Assembly: GCA_949775045.1 (NCBI GenBank)
Contig: OX459096.1
Coordinates: 32,855,160-32,919,159 of the forward strand
Source of the DNA: Metridium senile
Lineage: Eukaryota > Cnidaria > Anthozoa > Actiniaria > Metridiidae
Reading direction: 5' to 3'
Length of the DNA stretch: 64,000 bases
Positions 20,211-34,800 of the stretch are shown one piece after another (the first letter of the stretch is position 1; each line of letters starts with the position of its first letter). The notes below the pieces were generated by a model. The model was not told where the DNA came from. It saw nothing but the letters and a program-made list of their open reading frames with translations, and did no database searches. A program made the position numbers and the translations under genes.

Positions 20211-22225
20211 GAAATGGTTCATAAGTAGTTGTGCGTCCATCGTGTTATGGATGCACTTGGGAGGTTGCATAAGCACTCAAGAAGCTAGAGTTGCACTCCG
20301 CTTCGCGTCGTGCAACTCATTAGAGATTTTTGTTTTAGCGGCATAAGCTCGCTTTTGGCACAAGGGAAGGTCCTATTGTATAAAACCAGTAATCTGCGAC
20401 CGCTGTTCACAATAGGTCATTTGCATTATTGCGTTATATACTAAGAATAGCAAAATGATTTATCTACTTTGCATTGTAAATTAATTAGTGTTAATTGTTC
20501 CCTTTATTTTCTGGAGAAATAAAAATCTGAATAACATTAAAAGTAAATAATAAAGTCCCAAAGAATTCTGATACTTGTTTCAAAATGATCAAAATATATA
20601 TTACTTATATTGATATGTTGAGATAAAAATAGACATTTCTAATCTTTTGTTTATAGTTATACCAAATAAAAAAACTGAATAATTGCTAGTCTTCATCTGT
20701 TACTCTTCAAAATAATTCCCCATACAGTAAAATATATCTTTGGATTTGACAAATAATTTGCATGGGATCTGCAATCCCGGTTGCAGTTTTGCAGACAGAA
20801 ATGAACAATCACTATACATTCGAAACTTGTGAACAGCCATTTCAATCACAACGCTTGTACTATCTTAGTTAAAAACAATTCTACATTGTGCGTTACATTT
20901 GAAATGTGTCAATTTTTCACATCTTTTGCTAGCTCCACACATAATGACGATGATAAGAAATGCGGATTTTATACGACATTAATATTCACGTCCGAAACGT
21001 CGTCATGAGCTCATTACTTATTACTTTTTTAGTACTTTATACAATATGAGCGGACGCGAATATTGTATAGTACTTATGAAAGTCCAACGCTAGTTCTTTC
21101 ATATTTTACTAAAATTGTCAAGATAAGAGTAAATCTGGTCGAAAAACTTACAACCTTCGTCACAGACAGTGTGATGTGTTGTGGTGTGGTGTGGTGTGGT
21201 TGTGATTTCTTTTGTTAAATTATCATGAATTATTAATGAGTTTTATAAGTTTGAATAGTCATTTATATATCAATTCCCACTCATTGGACCATACCATATG
21301 TGAACATAAACCTAGATATTTCTACGTAGTCGAAATATCATGCATCTTAACCATTTTTCATCTAGAGTTTTAATGCATACTTATTCAATCAACAAATCGG
21401 CATTGGCCATTCACGAGTCAGATAGGATCTGATTTTTTTTCTATAGCGTCTTGCAATTTACATACTTTCAGCAACACTTCTTCAATCTGTCTTTTTAGAA
21501 TATAAATTACAATATCAAAAATATTTAAGTGAAAAAAAGCAAAACATCAGAGGGTTTGGTCATTGTCAATCGATCTATAATATAAGAGTGAATGGTCTGA
21601 ATAATATTTCGTCCGAAAATAAATGTAAAAAATGAGACAATGAAAAAAAAATGAAAAACAAAAATGATTATATGTAGCTTAATTCTTCTTTTAGTTTGCT
21701 GGAATGTAATTGTTTCAAAATATTTTTATGATTGATAAACTATTCACTGATGCGATAAATAAATGAAACAATGGAAAAATATTTTTACAGATTTTGATGA
21801 ATACACTCATGATCACCAGCAAAAAGCGAGACATCCGACTTCTATTCAATTTAGACTTTAATAGAATTCACTTTCTTGTCTAAGAGAAAATCAATTTATC
21901 TAAAGTAGGAATAGTTTGTGCCAATGCCGCTAAAACAAAAATCTCTATTACGCTTCTTTCGTGCTTAGCAACCTCCCACGTGCATCCATAACATAATAAT
22001 AATAATAATAATAATGATCTTTATTGGGTATAACAGATAAAGTTTACATACTTTTTTCCAATCTGGCCCGTAGTAAATAAAATGCATGGAATTAATTGTT
22101 CTTGAGTGTAGTGATGTTTTAGTATAGTCTAGTGTTTTCAAGTGTAACGTTGCTCTGTAATTTTTGATATGCGAGGTCTTTTACATGATGGACGAGATGG
22201 ACGCACGCTACTTATGAACCATTTC
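20211..22225. mobile_element. 2.0-kb element with about 130-bp inverted ends
   Basis: The left end GAAATGGTTCATAAGTAG continues through TTGTGCGTCCATC and the block ending AGATTTTTGTTTTAGCGGC (to about 20342). The right end is its inverse: GCCGCTAAAACAAAAATCTC from 21927, then GGACGCACGCTACTTATGAACCATTTC to 22225. The right arm carries an ATA microsatellite and about 170 bp of extra sequence. There is no transposase, so it is probably non-autonomous. Confidence 0.65.
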
Positions 22226-22840
22226 TTCATTGAAAGAACAATTGTACAACAACAACAACAACAATAGCAACATCACTAACGAACATCAACAACTAAACAC
22301 CGGGTGGTAAAGTGTTATTTCGAAAAACGTGATCTGACGAGGTTTTTTTCGTGAAGCGTGAAACTGACCATTTTATTCTATTTTCCGTAAAACGTGATCT
22401 GTATCCCTCTTTTCCCCAGTACATAGTTAGTAGAGTTCCCTCTATAAACTATGCCCAATATCACCGGTCCAATATCACCCCATTAATAACACATCTCCGG
22501 CTGTGTAAAAAAAAATATGAAAAAGGAAGCCCGTCTAAATTCGATATTGCGTTACTCAAAACCAATCGATAGGTTTTCGGCAGAGACTGAGTTCTTTGCT
22601 CCGATCTATCTCCGATTTGTTGCCGAGTTTGTTCCGGTTCCGGTGCAGTGCTGTGCAGTGGACGGTTCAGGTCAGGGTTCCTTTTATTTGGTAATGATAT
22701 ACGTGACACTTTCACATGGACAATTTATAAGGCATTTTAAACGATTTACACGCGGCACAGTTCTACTAGTCTTACTTGATTGAGTAAAAAGTACTTAGTT
22801 AGTTTTCCATTGGCTGATTTTGTGAAGTCTCTTTGCTAAA

Positions 22841-25800
22841 ATGGCGTACATTCGAGTCATTGGTGGTGCTGCTGCTTTGGGTTGTGGATTTTATGGCTAT
22901 CACTACTCTAAAGATTACTTCAATAACAAGGTAGTTCAAATAGAAAATAACTGAACAATTCACAGATTAATTGACCTAAATTTGATTGATATCTATCTGT
23001 TTGGTAGACGATTAAATTTCGGTTGATGAAGCGGTCGCCATATGGCTTGCAGTTTTTGCTGTTAGGTCAAGATCTAGGTCGATTGTTTGTTTGAAGTTCG
23101 TATTAAAAACAAATAAACGACTTTGCAAAGCACTAAACTTGCAGCAGCATAAAACTTCTCATTGAATATTAAAATTAAGGATATGTATACATTTGTACAA
23201 AATGGATGTCTAGACAAAGCAAAAATTGTGTATAATTTATAGAATCCCGTGAATTTGAAAGCTTATAGGTGAAGTATTACGATAATAATCATACTATAAT
23301 ACTCTTAACGTGTGAACAAAGTTGATTAAATCTTATATATTTGAACAAGTCTATTAAAATGTTAATTTGTGGCTGGATTCGTTAGAAATTCATGCAGAGG
23401 ATAAAACAGCCCGTGCCACAGGTAGCCCAATCTCACTATCTTTAGAGTATGGATTGACCCACTTCACATTTGTTTAGTTAGTAATATAACTTTTCTCTTA
23501 GAATCAGTTTGCGGTGGTTCAAGCAGCTGAGATAGGAGACAGACTAAGGCAGACAGAATCACCACTTCCAAACAGGTTAGCACAATCAAATATACTAACT
23601 ATATACAGTCAATTGTAGAAATTCTGTACTACCAATTTATACAAAATATCTAATTCTGTCAGTGTATCTGATGATATGGGATTTCTATATATGGTGTCAC
23701 AATGTCCAAAATATTACTTTTTTGTCTCTTCTCTATGTAGTTAATAAACACTACACAACACTTGACGCATGGGCTGGTTGGTCAGCCTGGCCCAAGATAA
23801 CATATTTTATTGAGAAAAACAATGTTAACGTATTATATACACGTTTGAACTAGACATCATAGCCAGTCACGAAAACCCAAAACCACTTTGTGGAAAATAG
23901 GGAACGTGAACCCCCGACCATTGCTATAATGCATACTTTTGGGGTTTTAAAGTTTACAAGTAATTAACGACGCACTCTCTGTAACTGTATATAGACATAG
24001 TGAAAATTTAGGTATATGATGTGAACGACGTACGCGAGGCTGACCGTAGAATGACTAACACTACGGCCAACATCCTATAAATACACTCTAATACACAAGG
24101 GACCAGACGCTCTCCACGCACGGCCTAACTAGGCTCCGTGCCGGCAAAATATTAATTTATGTCAATCTCGGGACTCGATTTTCACAAATTACATTTTTTG
24201 ATGCCTGGAAAGGCCCATTTACACTCCAGCGACAAGAGCAGCAATTTCAATGGCAATTTTATCGCAGCTTGTCCCTGCAACTACTTTTATGTTTGAAATT
24301 TAGGAGACAGAAAAAAAAGCAAGTTGCACTTAATTTCAAGCATGTTCAAAGTTGCAACAACAAATCAAAGTGCGATAAAAACACCATTGAAACCACCACT
24401 CTTGCCATGTGACAAAATTGCTTACTTGTGTAAACAGGACATAAAAGTTTAGATGGACTTAAAAAGTAATTTAGTTTGGCAAGAATATTTGCATCTGAGA
24501 AACATGCAATAAATATTTTGGTTTTTCATTTCATTAGATATTTGTATAAATGTGTACTAGCTACCACTGTTTTGAAAGTGAGTGTACAAAATGTTGTTCA
24601 GTAATGTATAAAATTAAAGCATAGAATTGATATATAATTATTTGAAACTGTTCTTTAGACTAGAACATATCCAAAAGATAAGGGAGACAAAAGAGTTTGA
24701 TGTTCTAGTGATTGGTGGTGGTGCAACTGGCAGTGGAGTGGCTTTAGATGCTGTAACAAGAGGTATAATAATACACAAAAACTTATTTAAATATACTTTG
24801 TTCAAATATTCCTTAAATGGAAATATCACTTGAAAATAAGTAAATAAATAGATATTATATAAATTTAGACACCTATTGCTCACTGATGAGTACTTGATTT
24901 TGTAGTATGCTGAGCACTAGCATTTAAGTAATGTTGGTAGTCGATTCTTCCTAGGCCTCATGCTCAGAATTTCCATGGAGATTCTTTTCACACTTTTTAA
25001 TAGGTTAAAAATAGGTTTAATAGGTTTCCAGGTCTCAGAATACTACAGGGCCCACAGTAATTGGCGTAAGCTGTTGTGGTGTCCCTGCCTTCGTATGAAG
25101 GAAAAGCTAATAAAATTAAAATAAAGCACAACAAACCAAAAAGGCCACAATATTATAGTATTTAAGGAACTCTGTTTGTCATATGACAGTATCTCCAATG
25201 ACAGCATGTGCAAAGGCCAATTATATGTGTCACACAGGATTAATCATTTTAATCTTGAGACACCATATTTACCAATTATGTATGGTATTGATAGTGATGA
25301 TGATAAATTGAGGTGTCATTGTCATGGCTAGATTTATCATATGACCGTATTTTCCCGCATGCACGCTCCTTATAAAAACCATGCAGACAAGTCATGTGAT
25401 GGGGGTCATAGGTGTTTTGTTGAGTGGGCAGTAAAAAAATGTCCAGCCCGCACAAAAAAGCGTATGGACCTGCTTGAAAAAAGAAAATGGAAGGGTCATA
25501 ATTTATGGTAAAATGCTTATTGACATAACCTAGACATACAGTAACCTCATTTGGCATAACCTAGAGCCAAATATTTTCCTGTCTGGCCCTCCCACTCGAT
25601 GTAGGTCCTTAAGTATAGGTTTGATGTCATTGTTTTATCTTCGCTAGGTTTAACCACAGCCCTTGTTGAGAGAGATGACTTTTCCGCTGGAACTAGCAGC
25701 AGAAGTACAAAACTAATACATGGTGGAGTCAGATATCTACAGAAAGCTATCATGGGATTGGACAAAGAACAGGTGAACATTCTTAAAGTACTACAAATTG

Positions 25801-28800
25801 TTAAACAATAATTATTGTGAGATATAGCTGTGTTTTTAACAACATTAAAAACATTCTTACACTATTAAACTATAAATGGTTAAATTAGAATTTTGGCCAC
25901 TTTTCATTAATGGGATTTGACTGATGTTTAAACCACTGTAACTCTACTGTGATTTCATACAAAACTAATTTCTTTTGGGTAAAAGTAGATGTATATCTTG
26001 TCAGTAAATAGGGCACCCTCAAAATTGTGAAAACTTGTATTTAATTAGAATGAAATTAACATTTACAATATACTAAAATGAGGTTTGACATGAAACAAAA
26101 ATATGACCAAAGAAAAAAAATCATAACTCAAAAGTAAGTCTTCCCACAGCTGTAATTATTTTTATTGTGGTGGCAAGATGAAAGATTGGTCTTTCTTCTT
26201 GTGAGATATAGCTGTGTTGTTAAATTAAAACGACCATGGTTATAATCTTTGTTGTTATTATCCTTAGTACAAGCTTGTCAAGGAAGCCCTCCATGAAAGA
26301 GCTAATTTACTAGCTATTGCCCCTCACCTGTCTTCCCCACTGCCAATTATGTTACCTGTTTATAAGTAAGTACTAGATAATGCATTTCTCATCACTCTAT
26401 GAATTGACCTCTAATGAATTATAAACTATGCCAGCACAATGCAAGGATTGATTTCAACATCAAAAAAACTTGTCACGATAAACTTGAATAGAGAATAATG
26501 ACTAGACTTGATTTGATTGTTTTCATTTTTCATAAATTTATTCATTCATTCATTTAATAAATATAATTTCTGATTGAACAAACGACTTATTGTCAATTTA
26601 TTTTTGGACTTTATTCATTAATAAATTAATTAATGAATTTGGTTTGTTGGTTCATTTGTTTGCCCTTTGTTTGTTTGTTTGCTATTTTTAGATGTTTGTT
26701 TGTATACAGATCATTATTTTAATGCCTAACTTCTAAATCTAAACCAACTGTTTTTACCACATCATTTATGTTTTTACATACTGTATTGACCCTTTCAATC
26801 TCCTTTTATTCAGGTGGTGGCAACTACCATATTTCTGGGCAGGAATCAAAATGTATGACTTGGTGTCTGGAAGGCAACTTGTTAAAAGTAGTTATTTGGT
26901 TGGAAGACAAAAGGCCTTGGAGCTTTTCCCTATGTTAAAGAAAGAGAAGCTCTGTGGTGCAATAATATACTATGATGGTGAGTCATGAGGCAATGAATAA
27001 AAAGGGCATTATAAAACTCATCATTAACTAATGAGAATTGGACAAAAGAAATCACATCCATGATGAGTTCTGTAAATCTCATACAGTTTTAGTCCTGATT
27101 AACTTGTCTCGGCCAGATTTACTTTTATCTTGACAATTTTAGTAAAATATGAAAGAAAAGAAAGGAACTAACATTGGAGTTTCATATATTCACGTCTGAT
27201 CTGTATGGAATATACAATGGCTTGTCTTTGACTCAGTATTGTATATATATCACATACAGATTGACTGCTCATATTGCATAAATTACTTAGACATAAGCTT
27301 TTGATGATGTTGAGTTATTATACTCTGTCTATTTATGGGTTATTTATTATTGTGTGATTCATTTTAACTAGGTCAACATAATGATGCAAGGATGAATTTA
27401 GCCATTGCATTAACTGCTGTCCGTCATGGAGCAAATGTTGTCAATCATACTGAGGTGGTGTCACTATTGAAGAAAACAGTGAAAACAGGTACACATTATA
27501 AATAGAAGGATTACAACCATTCCCTGGAGAGTGAATTGAACAAAAGTACCACCAGTCACGGTGATGGTTTTCTTTTATCAAGACCACCAGCATGGCTGAC
27601 GTTTCTTTTGTTCAATTCACTCTCCTGGGAATGCTTGCAATACATCTATTTCGAGCCACACATTCTTGGAGCCTAGCTCTGTTGCTGTGGTCTCCCACAC
27701 ATGTGGAAAGCGTTATAAATAAATAAAAATAAATAAATATTGTGTTAAAGGAAATAAAATCTAAAGACATAGAAACCATCAAAACCATCGAAACGTCGTG
27801 TAAAAACTTTGTTAATTTCAATGTCTTATCGCAAAATTTTATTGTCAAATGTATTTCTAAATCTTAACTTATACGAAAAACATTTATAAATGTTAGAAAA
27901 ATAGTCCAATATGGCAAATCAAATTATGACAACAAATCATTGTGCTTGACATGCTAGTGATAGATTTAAGGGACATTGGTCAGTAGATCTCATTGACAGC
28001 CTGATTCTGATACCTGGTCTGTGCAACTGTATTGTCACGATTGGGTCCTACTGGACCAGATGCTCTGAATTGGTATCAGCAAAATTGCCTTTGTTAATGT
28101 TTGGATTGGAGTAGCATACACATCTACCACTATGGTAGAAATCCAGAATAAGCCTTTGGTTGCCGTCAACTTTACACTTGACTGACTAGCATCATGCTCA
28201 AGTTTATATCTCTGCTGTGTGTACACATTAATACATTGGATACAAGTCTAGTTAGTCCATGTGAACTGAATTGTATGCAAAATAATTAACATAGAGGTAG
28301 TGAGTGTGTGTCTGAGTCTCCCCCATTACGACTAGGGCACACATGTCCAGTCTAGAAGAATTGAGATGTTAAAAAAGTGATTTATTTATATATTTTTCAA
28401 AACAATAGCTATTTAGAATCCCTGCACAAGTAGACCAATGTGGTTTTGATACTTTTCCAGGCATTACCCTTCACCTAATTTAGTACATGAAAATACTACT
28501 TATTAACTGGAATCTACCATATTCTGCTTTCAGAACTAGATGGTACAAAAGAGGTAGTATGTGGTGCTCATGTACGAGATACGCTTACCAATGAGGAGTA
28601 TGACATACGTGCCAAGTGTGTAGTTAATGCAACAGGACCTTTTACCGATGCTATTAGAGCAATGGACAAACCTGACATACCTAAAATCTGCCAAGCAAGT
28701 TCAGGAATTCACATAGTTTTACCCTCCTACTACAGGTACACTTAAAGTGAAAACACTATGTCTATCACTAAATCTAACTGCTATTGTGTAGAGTGAAGAC

Positions 28801-31800
28801 ATTAAACCTGTGAAACAAAATTAAATAGTCAAGGTGTAATAGTCAAATAGACACAAAAGAAAACAATGGAATTAGAGACTGCTAAGGTGTATTAGTCTAA
28901 TATCTATTTCACGGGTAAATGACTTCACTCTAATAGACCAGATGCCAACGTGGCCACCATTGACTTTCATACGTCCGGAAAACCTAATCTTAAAAATAAG
29001 CACCACCATCAGAAAGAGCCAGTAGAAGTTTGTATTTTTGGAAAGTTTTATTACTTTAAATGTAATTCAAGTGAAGCTATTTGGAATCAAAATTACAGAT
29101 AGTTGTATGTGTTCAGTGAAATGTTTCCTTGCTTGCCTCATTGTGGAAATTCTCATAACTTCTCAAGAATTTAATATTTTTGTCTCAAACTTTTTATCTT
29201 TGTTGATGTCATTCTTATAGTTTTTAATGTAGTGGTTAATTAAAATATGAAGAAGAAAAATATGATAATGAAGTAGATGCTATAATATTGGCTTTTGGTG
29301 TATTCATTTTTCTTAAAGCTGTACTGAGTATTGTTTCCTTGTGCAACATGCAATTATTCTGGTAAAGTGATAACTGACTAAATAGTCATTAATTAAAAAC
29401 TATTAGTAAATATCTGTTTCCCAATGTTTTGCTCTACTGCAATAAGTTTAAAATGTTTACATAACTGCGGTTTTCGACTTTCTGCGAATTCAAACATTCC
29501 CATGGCTTGCTGTGAAATACGTTTTTAGCTGCCATCAATCAAAATTAAAGTCGGTACCTTTTAAATCCTTGATTGATGGCAGCAAAATACATATTTTAAC
29601 ACATAGCTGTTGGAAAGTCTGAGTTCGCAGAAAGTCAAAAACAGCAGTAATAATATTGACAAGAAGAATATGTTTAACCTTTCTAATGGATGTTTGATTC
29701 TTGTCAGTCCAAAGAACATGGGTCTACTGGATCCAGCTACTAGTGATGGCAGAGTTATATTCTTCTTGCCATGGGAGGGTGAGTAGTGTCATTAGTGCTT
29801 GTAATAATTATGTCACCATATATTATTAGTATATACACAATTCACAACCTCAAAAGAATGTGCGCTCTCATTGGTTTGCTATCTCAGGATATTAGACCAT
29901 GGCCATATCTACCGCTGAAGCTCGAACGTCTTGTCACGCTTTGTAATATTATGCAATAAATTTTTATTTTATACAAGAATTTTCATTTCTTTATTTTTTG
30001 TTCGGTTGTGAATTGTATATACTAAAACAATTATTCACCTCGAAGACTTGCGGCTCGGTAAACATTCGCCGATAACCACTTCGTCTTTGGCAAATAATTG
30101 TTAAATATGTCACCTATTCCTGATATCCTGTCTTAAAATCCTAATCTTTTCTATCTTATCCATTGTATCTACATCTCATAGTATTCTATTGTAAATAGAC
30201 AACCAATCATCCATACACTTGTGTCCTAATCCTACATATTCCATTCTGCATAATTCCAACATCCCATGGTGTCTAATTGCATCCCTAGTTGTACCTTTAG
30301 TTGCCTGTCATAATCACCTCTATTTATCCTTTCTATTTCTGACATCTATGTTTGTGTCTGGTACTAGGTTGTGCTATTGATTATATATTATAATGATTAT
30401 CATCATGTATTCATCTTCAAAGACAATCATTTTCATCAACCAGTAACTAATATCATATCCCATCCTATTCCTTTGTTAATTCTATTTCTGACATCTATGT
30501 TGGTGTTGGTACTAGGTCGTGCTATTGCAGGCACTACAGATACACCTACTAACGTCAGCTATGAACCAGAACCACAAGAAGTTGAAATACAGTTTGTACT
30601 GGGGGAACTCAAACACTATCTGAGTGATGAAATCAATGGTAAATATGTTTCATGATCATATATTCATCTTCAAAGACATCAATTGTCATCAACTGTCATC
30701 ACCATCAGTTGTCATCAACTGTCATCACCATCAATTGTCATCAACTGTCAACACCATCAGTTGTCATCAACTGTCATCACCATCAATTGTCATCAACTGT
30801 CATCACTATCAATTGTCATCAACTGTCAACACCATCAACTGTCATCCCCATCAATTGTCATCACCATCAATTGTCATCACCATCAATTGTCATCAACTGT
30901 CATCACCATCAATTGTCATACCTATCAATTGTCATCACCATCAATTGTCATCACCATCAATTGTCATCAACTGTCATCACCATCAACTGTCATCACTATC
31001 AATTGTCATCACCATCAATTGTCATCACCATCAATTGTCATCAACTGTCATCACCATCAATTGTCATCAACTGTCATCACTATCAATTGTCATCAACTGT
31101 CATCACCATCAATTGTCATCAACTGTCATCACCATCAATTGTCATCAACTGTCATCACCATCAATTGTCATCAACTGTCATCACCATCAATTGTCATCAA
31201 CTGTCAACACCATCAGTTGTCATCAACTGTCATCACCATCAATTGTCATCAACTGTCATCACTATCAATTGTCATCAACTGTCAACACCATCAACTGTCA
31301 TCCCCATCAATTGTCATCACCATCAATTGTCATCACCATCAATTGTCATCACCATCAATTGTCATCAACTGTCATCACCATCAACTATCATCAACTGTCA
31401 TCACCATCAGTTGTAATCAACTGTCATCACCATCAACTATCATCAACTGTCAACACCATCAGCTGTCATCAACTGTCATCACCATCAATTATCATCAACT
31501 GACAACACCATCAACTATCATCAACTGTCAACACCATCAGCTGTCATCAACTGTCATCACCATCAATTGTCATCAACTGTCATCACCATCAATTGTCATC
31601 AATTGTCATTAACTATCATTACCATCAATTGTCATCAACTGTCATCACCATCAATTGTCATCAACTGTCATCACCATCAATTGTCATCAATTGTCATCAC
31701 CATCAATTGTCATCACTATCAATTGTCATCAACTGTCATCACTATCAATTGTCATCAACTGTCAACACCATCAACTGTCATCCCCATCAATTGTCATCAC

Positions 31801-34800
31801 CATCAACTGTCATCACCATCAATTGTCATCAACTGTCATCACCATCAATTGTCATCAACTGTCAACACCATCAGTTGTCATCAACTGTCATCACCATCAA
31901 TTGTCATCAACTGTCATCACTATCAATTGTCATCAACTGTCAACACCATCAACTGTCATCCCCATCAATTGTCATCACCATCAATTGTCATCACCATCAA
32001 TTGTCATCAACTGTCATCACCATCAACTATCATCAACTGTCATCACCATCAGTTGTAATCAACTGTCATCACCATCAACTATCATCAACTGTCAACACCA
32101 TCAGCTGTCATCAACTGTCATCACCATCAATTATCATCAACTGACAACACCATCAACTATCATCAACTGTCAACACCATCAGCTGTCATCAACTGTCATC
32201 ACCATCAATTGTCATCAACTGTCATCACCATCAATTGTCATCAATTGTCATTAACTATCATTACCATCAATTGTCATCAACTGTCATCACCATCAATTGT
32301 CATCAACTGTCATCACCATCAATTGTCATCAATTGTCATCACCATCAATTGTCATCACTATCAATTGTCATCAACTGTCATCACTATCAATTGTCATCAA
32401 CTGTCAACACCATCAACTGTCGTCCCCATCAATTGTCATCACCATCAACTGTCATCACCATCAATTGTCATCAACTGTCATCACCATCAATTGTCATCAA
32501 CTGTAATCACCATCAATTGTCATCAACTGTCATCACCATCAATTGTCATCAACTGTCATCACCATCAATTGTCATCAACTGTCATCACCATCAATTGTCA
32601 TCAACTATCATCACCATCAATTGTCATCAACTGTCATCACCATCAATTGTCATCAACTGTCATCACCATCAATTGTCATCAATTGTCATCACCATCAATT
32701 GTCATCAACTGTCATCACTATCAATTGTCATCAACTGTCATCACTATCAATTGTCATCAACTGTCAACACCATCAACTGTCATCCCCATCAATTGTCATC
32801 ACCATCAATTGTCATCACCATCAATTGTCATCAACTGACAACACCATCAACTATCATCAACTGTCATCACCATCAATTGTCATCAATTGTCATCACCATC
32901 AATTGTCATCAATTGTCATCAACTATCATCACCATCAATTGTCATCAACTGTCATCACCATCAATTGTCATCAATTGTCATCACCACCAATTCAGTCATT
33001 AATCGATATTCATTGATTGTGTTCCCCACCAGTTCGCCGAGGGGATGTACTAGCTGCGTGGAGTGGTCTTCGTCCACTTGTCCGTGACCCTAAATCAAAA
33101 AACACTGCTGCGATAGCACGTAATCATGTGATTGACATTAGTGACAGTAACCTAGTAACCATAGCCGGCGGTAAATGGACTACATACAGATCAATGTCAC
33201 AAGATACTGTAGATGCTTGTATCAAGACGTGTGACCTTGATCCTGCTCGTGGCTGTCAGACAGACGGTCTGTTCTTAGAGGGTGGTCAGGGGTTTACACC
33301 TAACTACCATATTAAATTGATACAAGATTTTGGCCTGGAAGAAGAGGTATAACGTGAACATTGACTAGTTTAAATCAAAACCAATTTCATTTTTTAACAT
33401 AACCATAATTATGTAGAGGCCGCCTATCCAGCCGCTCCTTTGTCTCGTCACGATTATGCGGCAATCGAAGATTAGACAACGTATTAAAGGCCGTTTTTTC
33501 ACAGCCGTCAATCAAAACATTAAAGGTACCGACTGATATTGTTTGACTGACGTCTTTTTGCATGTTGACATTTGAGCGTCAGTGGTCGCGTAATCATGAA
33601 AGGGGCTGTAACGTCTCAAACTTTCTAACCGGACGCAAATGCCCTACTTTTTAAATATTGTAGTACACAACTTTGCTCACATGTTAATTTTTTATACATA
33701 CATTGTTCTGACTTGTGGTTATGAAAGTGTGTATGATTATGATCGTCACGGAATAGAAAACGTGGAAAAAATGTCGGGATGAATTTGAACCAGAGTCGGT
33801 TCTATAAAGATCATGGGTTGAAAGGACCCAGGCCCGCTCTGAAAATCAGGCTAGGGTTGAAATCCCGTTGATGTTTTCGGGCTTCTATAATTGCAATTAC
33901 TTTAATTACTTACTATTCCGTGACGATCATAATCATACACATATTGATTTGTGTGATCTATCTATTCGTTTACAGGTTGCAATCAATCTCGCTCATAACT
34001 ACGGAACCCAGTCACCACAAGTAGCTCTTCTAGCCAGCCTAACAGGACACCGTTGGCCTGTGGTCGGTAAAAGATTGAATCCTGACTTCCCTTACATTGA
34101 GGCAGAGGTATTTACGCAAATTTTTATTTAAAGATTATTTTCAAAAAATGTTCGGCCATTGAACAAATATTCAAAAGCAGCAAATTCACTTGAAAGCGGC
34201 TATCGATATGTAAAACAGTGTTAATTCCCGTTGCAAGTAATCTTATATATAAGATTAATAAGATTACTTGCAACGGGAATTAACAGTTTCACGAAAAATG
34301 AGTAAGAAGAAAGAAACCGCGTTTAGCTGTGACAGCTATGTTTGGCCTCATCAGCACGGTGTAATGGTCTTCGGGCTTGGTTCCCATGGAGATTTAATCA
34401 ACTCATTGTTGTATTCTAAAGTAGTTTCTCTGTTTTCCTAGGTACGATATGCTGTAAGGGAGTACGCATGTACTGCTGTAGATGTTTTAGCAAGACGAAC
34501 ACGATTAGCTTTCTTAAATGTACAAGCTGCTTATGACGCAGCGCCAAGAATTGTCGAGATAATGGGCGAGGAATTGAACTGGTCTGAAGAAAGACAACAG
34601 GTATTGTATTCTTTGTGTTGCGTGATTTCTTTTAAGCCCGGGGGGGGGGGGGACTCCCTTAAAAAATGGATAGGGGTGCTCGACGGACGGTTTTGAAAAT
34701 GACCCTAAAAGGTACGCATAAATTAACTCAGATACTGATTTCAGACCCTAAAAGGTACGACCACATATATTTTTATATGAGACTATTTCAATATGTATAA

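Noticed and set aside
22351..22783. Three overlapping ORFs just upstream of GPD2
   Set aside because: They lie on both strands of the probable GPD2 promoter/5' UTR, lack protein-like features and overlap one another.
30624..33087. Many long plus-strand ORFs (up to 309 codons) of QLSSPSIVINCHHH type
   Set aside because: They are read-through of a 26-bp satellite that lacks stop codons in all plus frames, inside a spliced GPD2 intron with good flanking exons.
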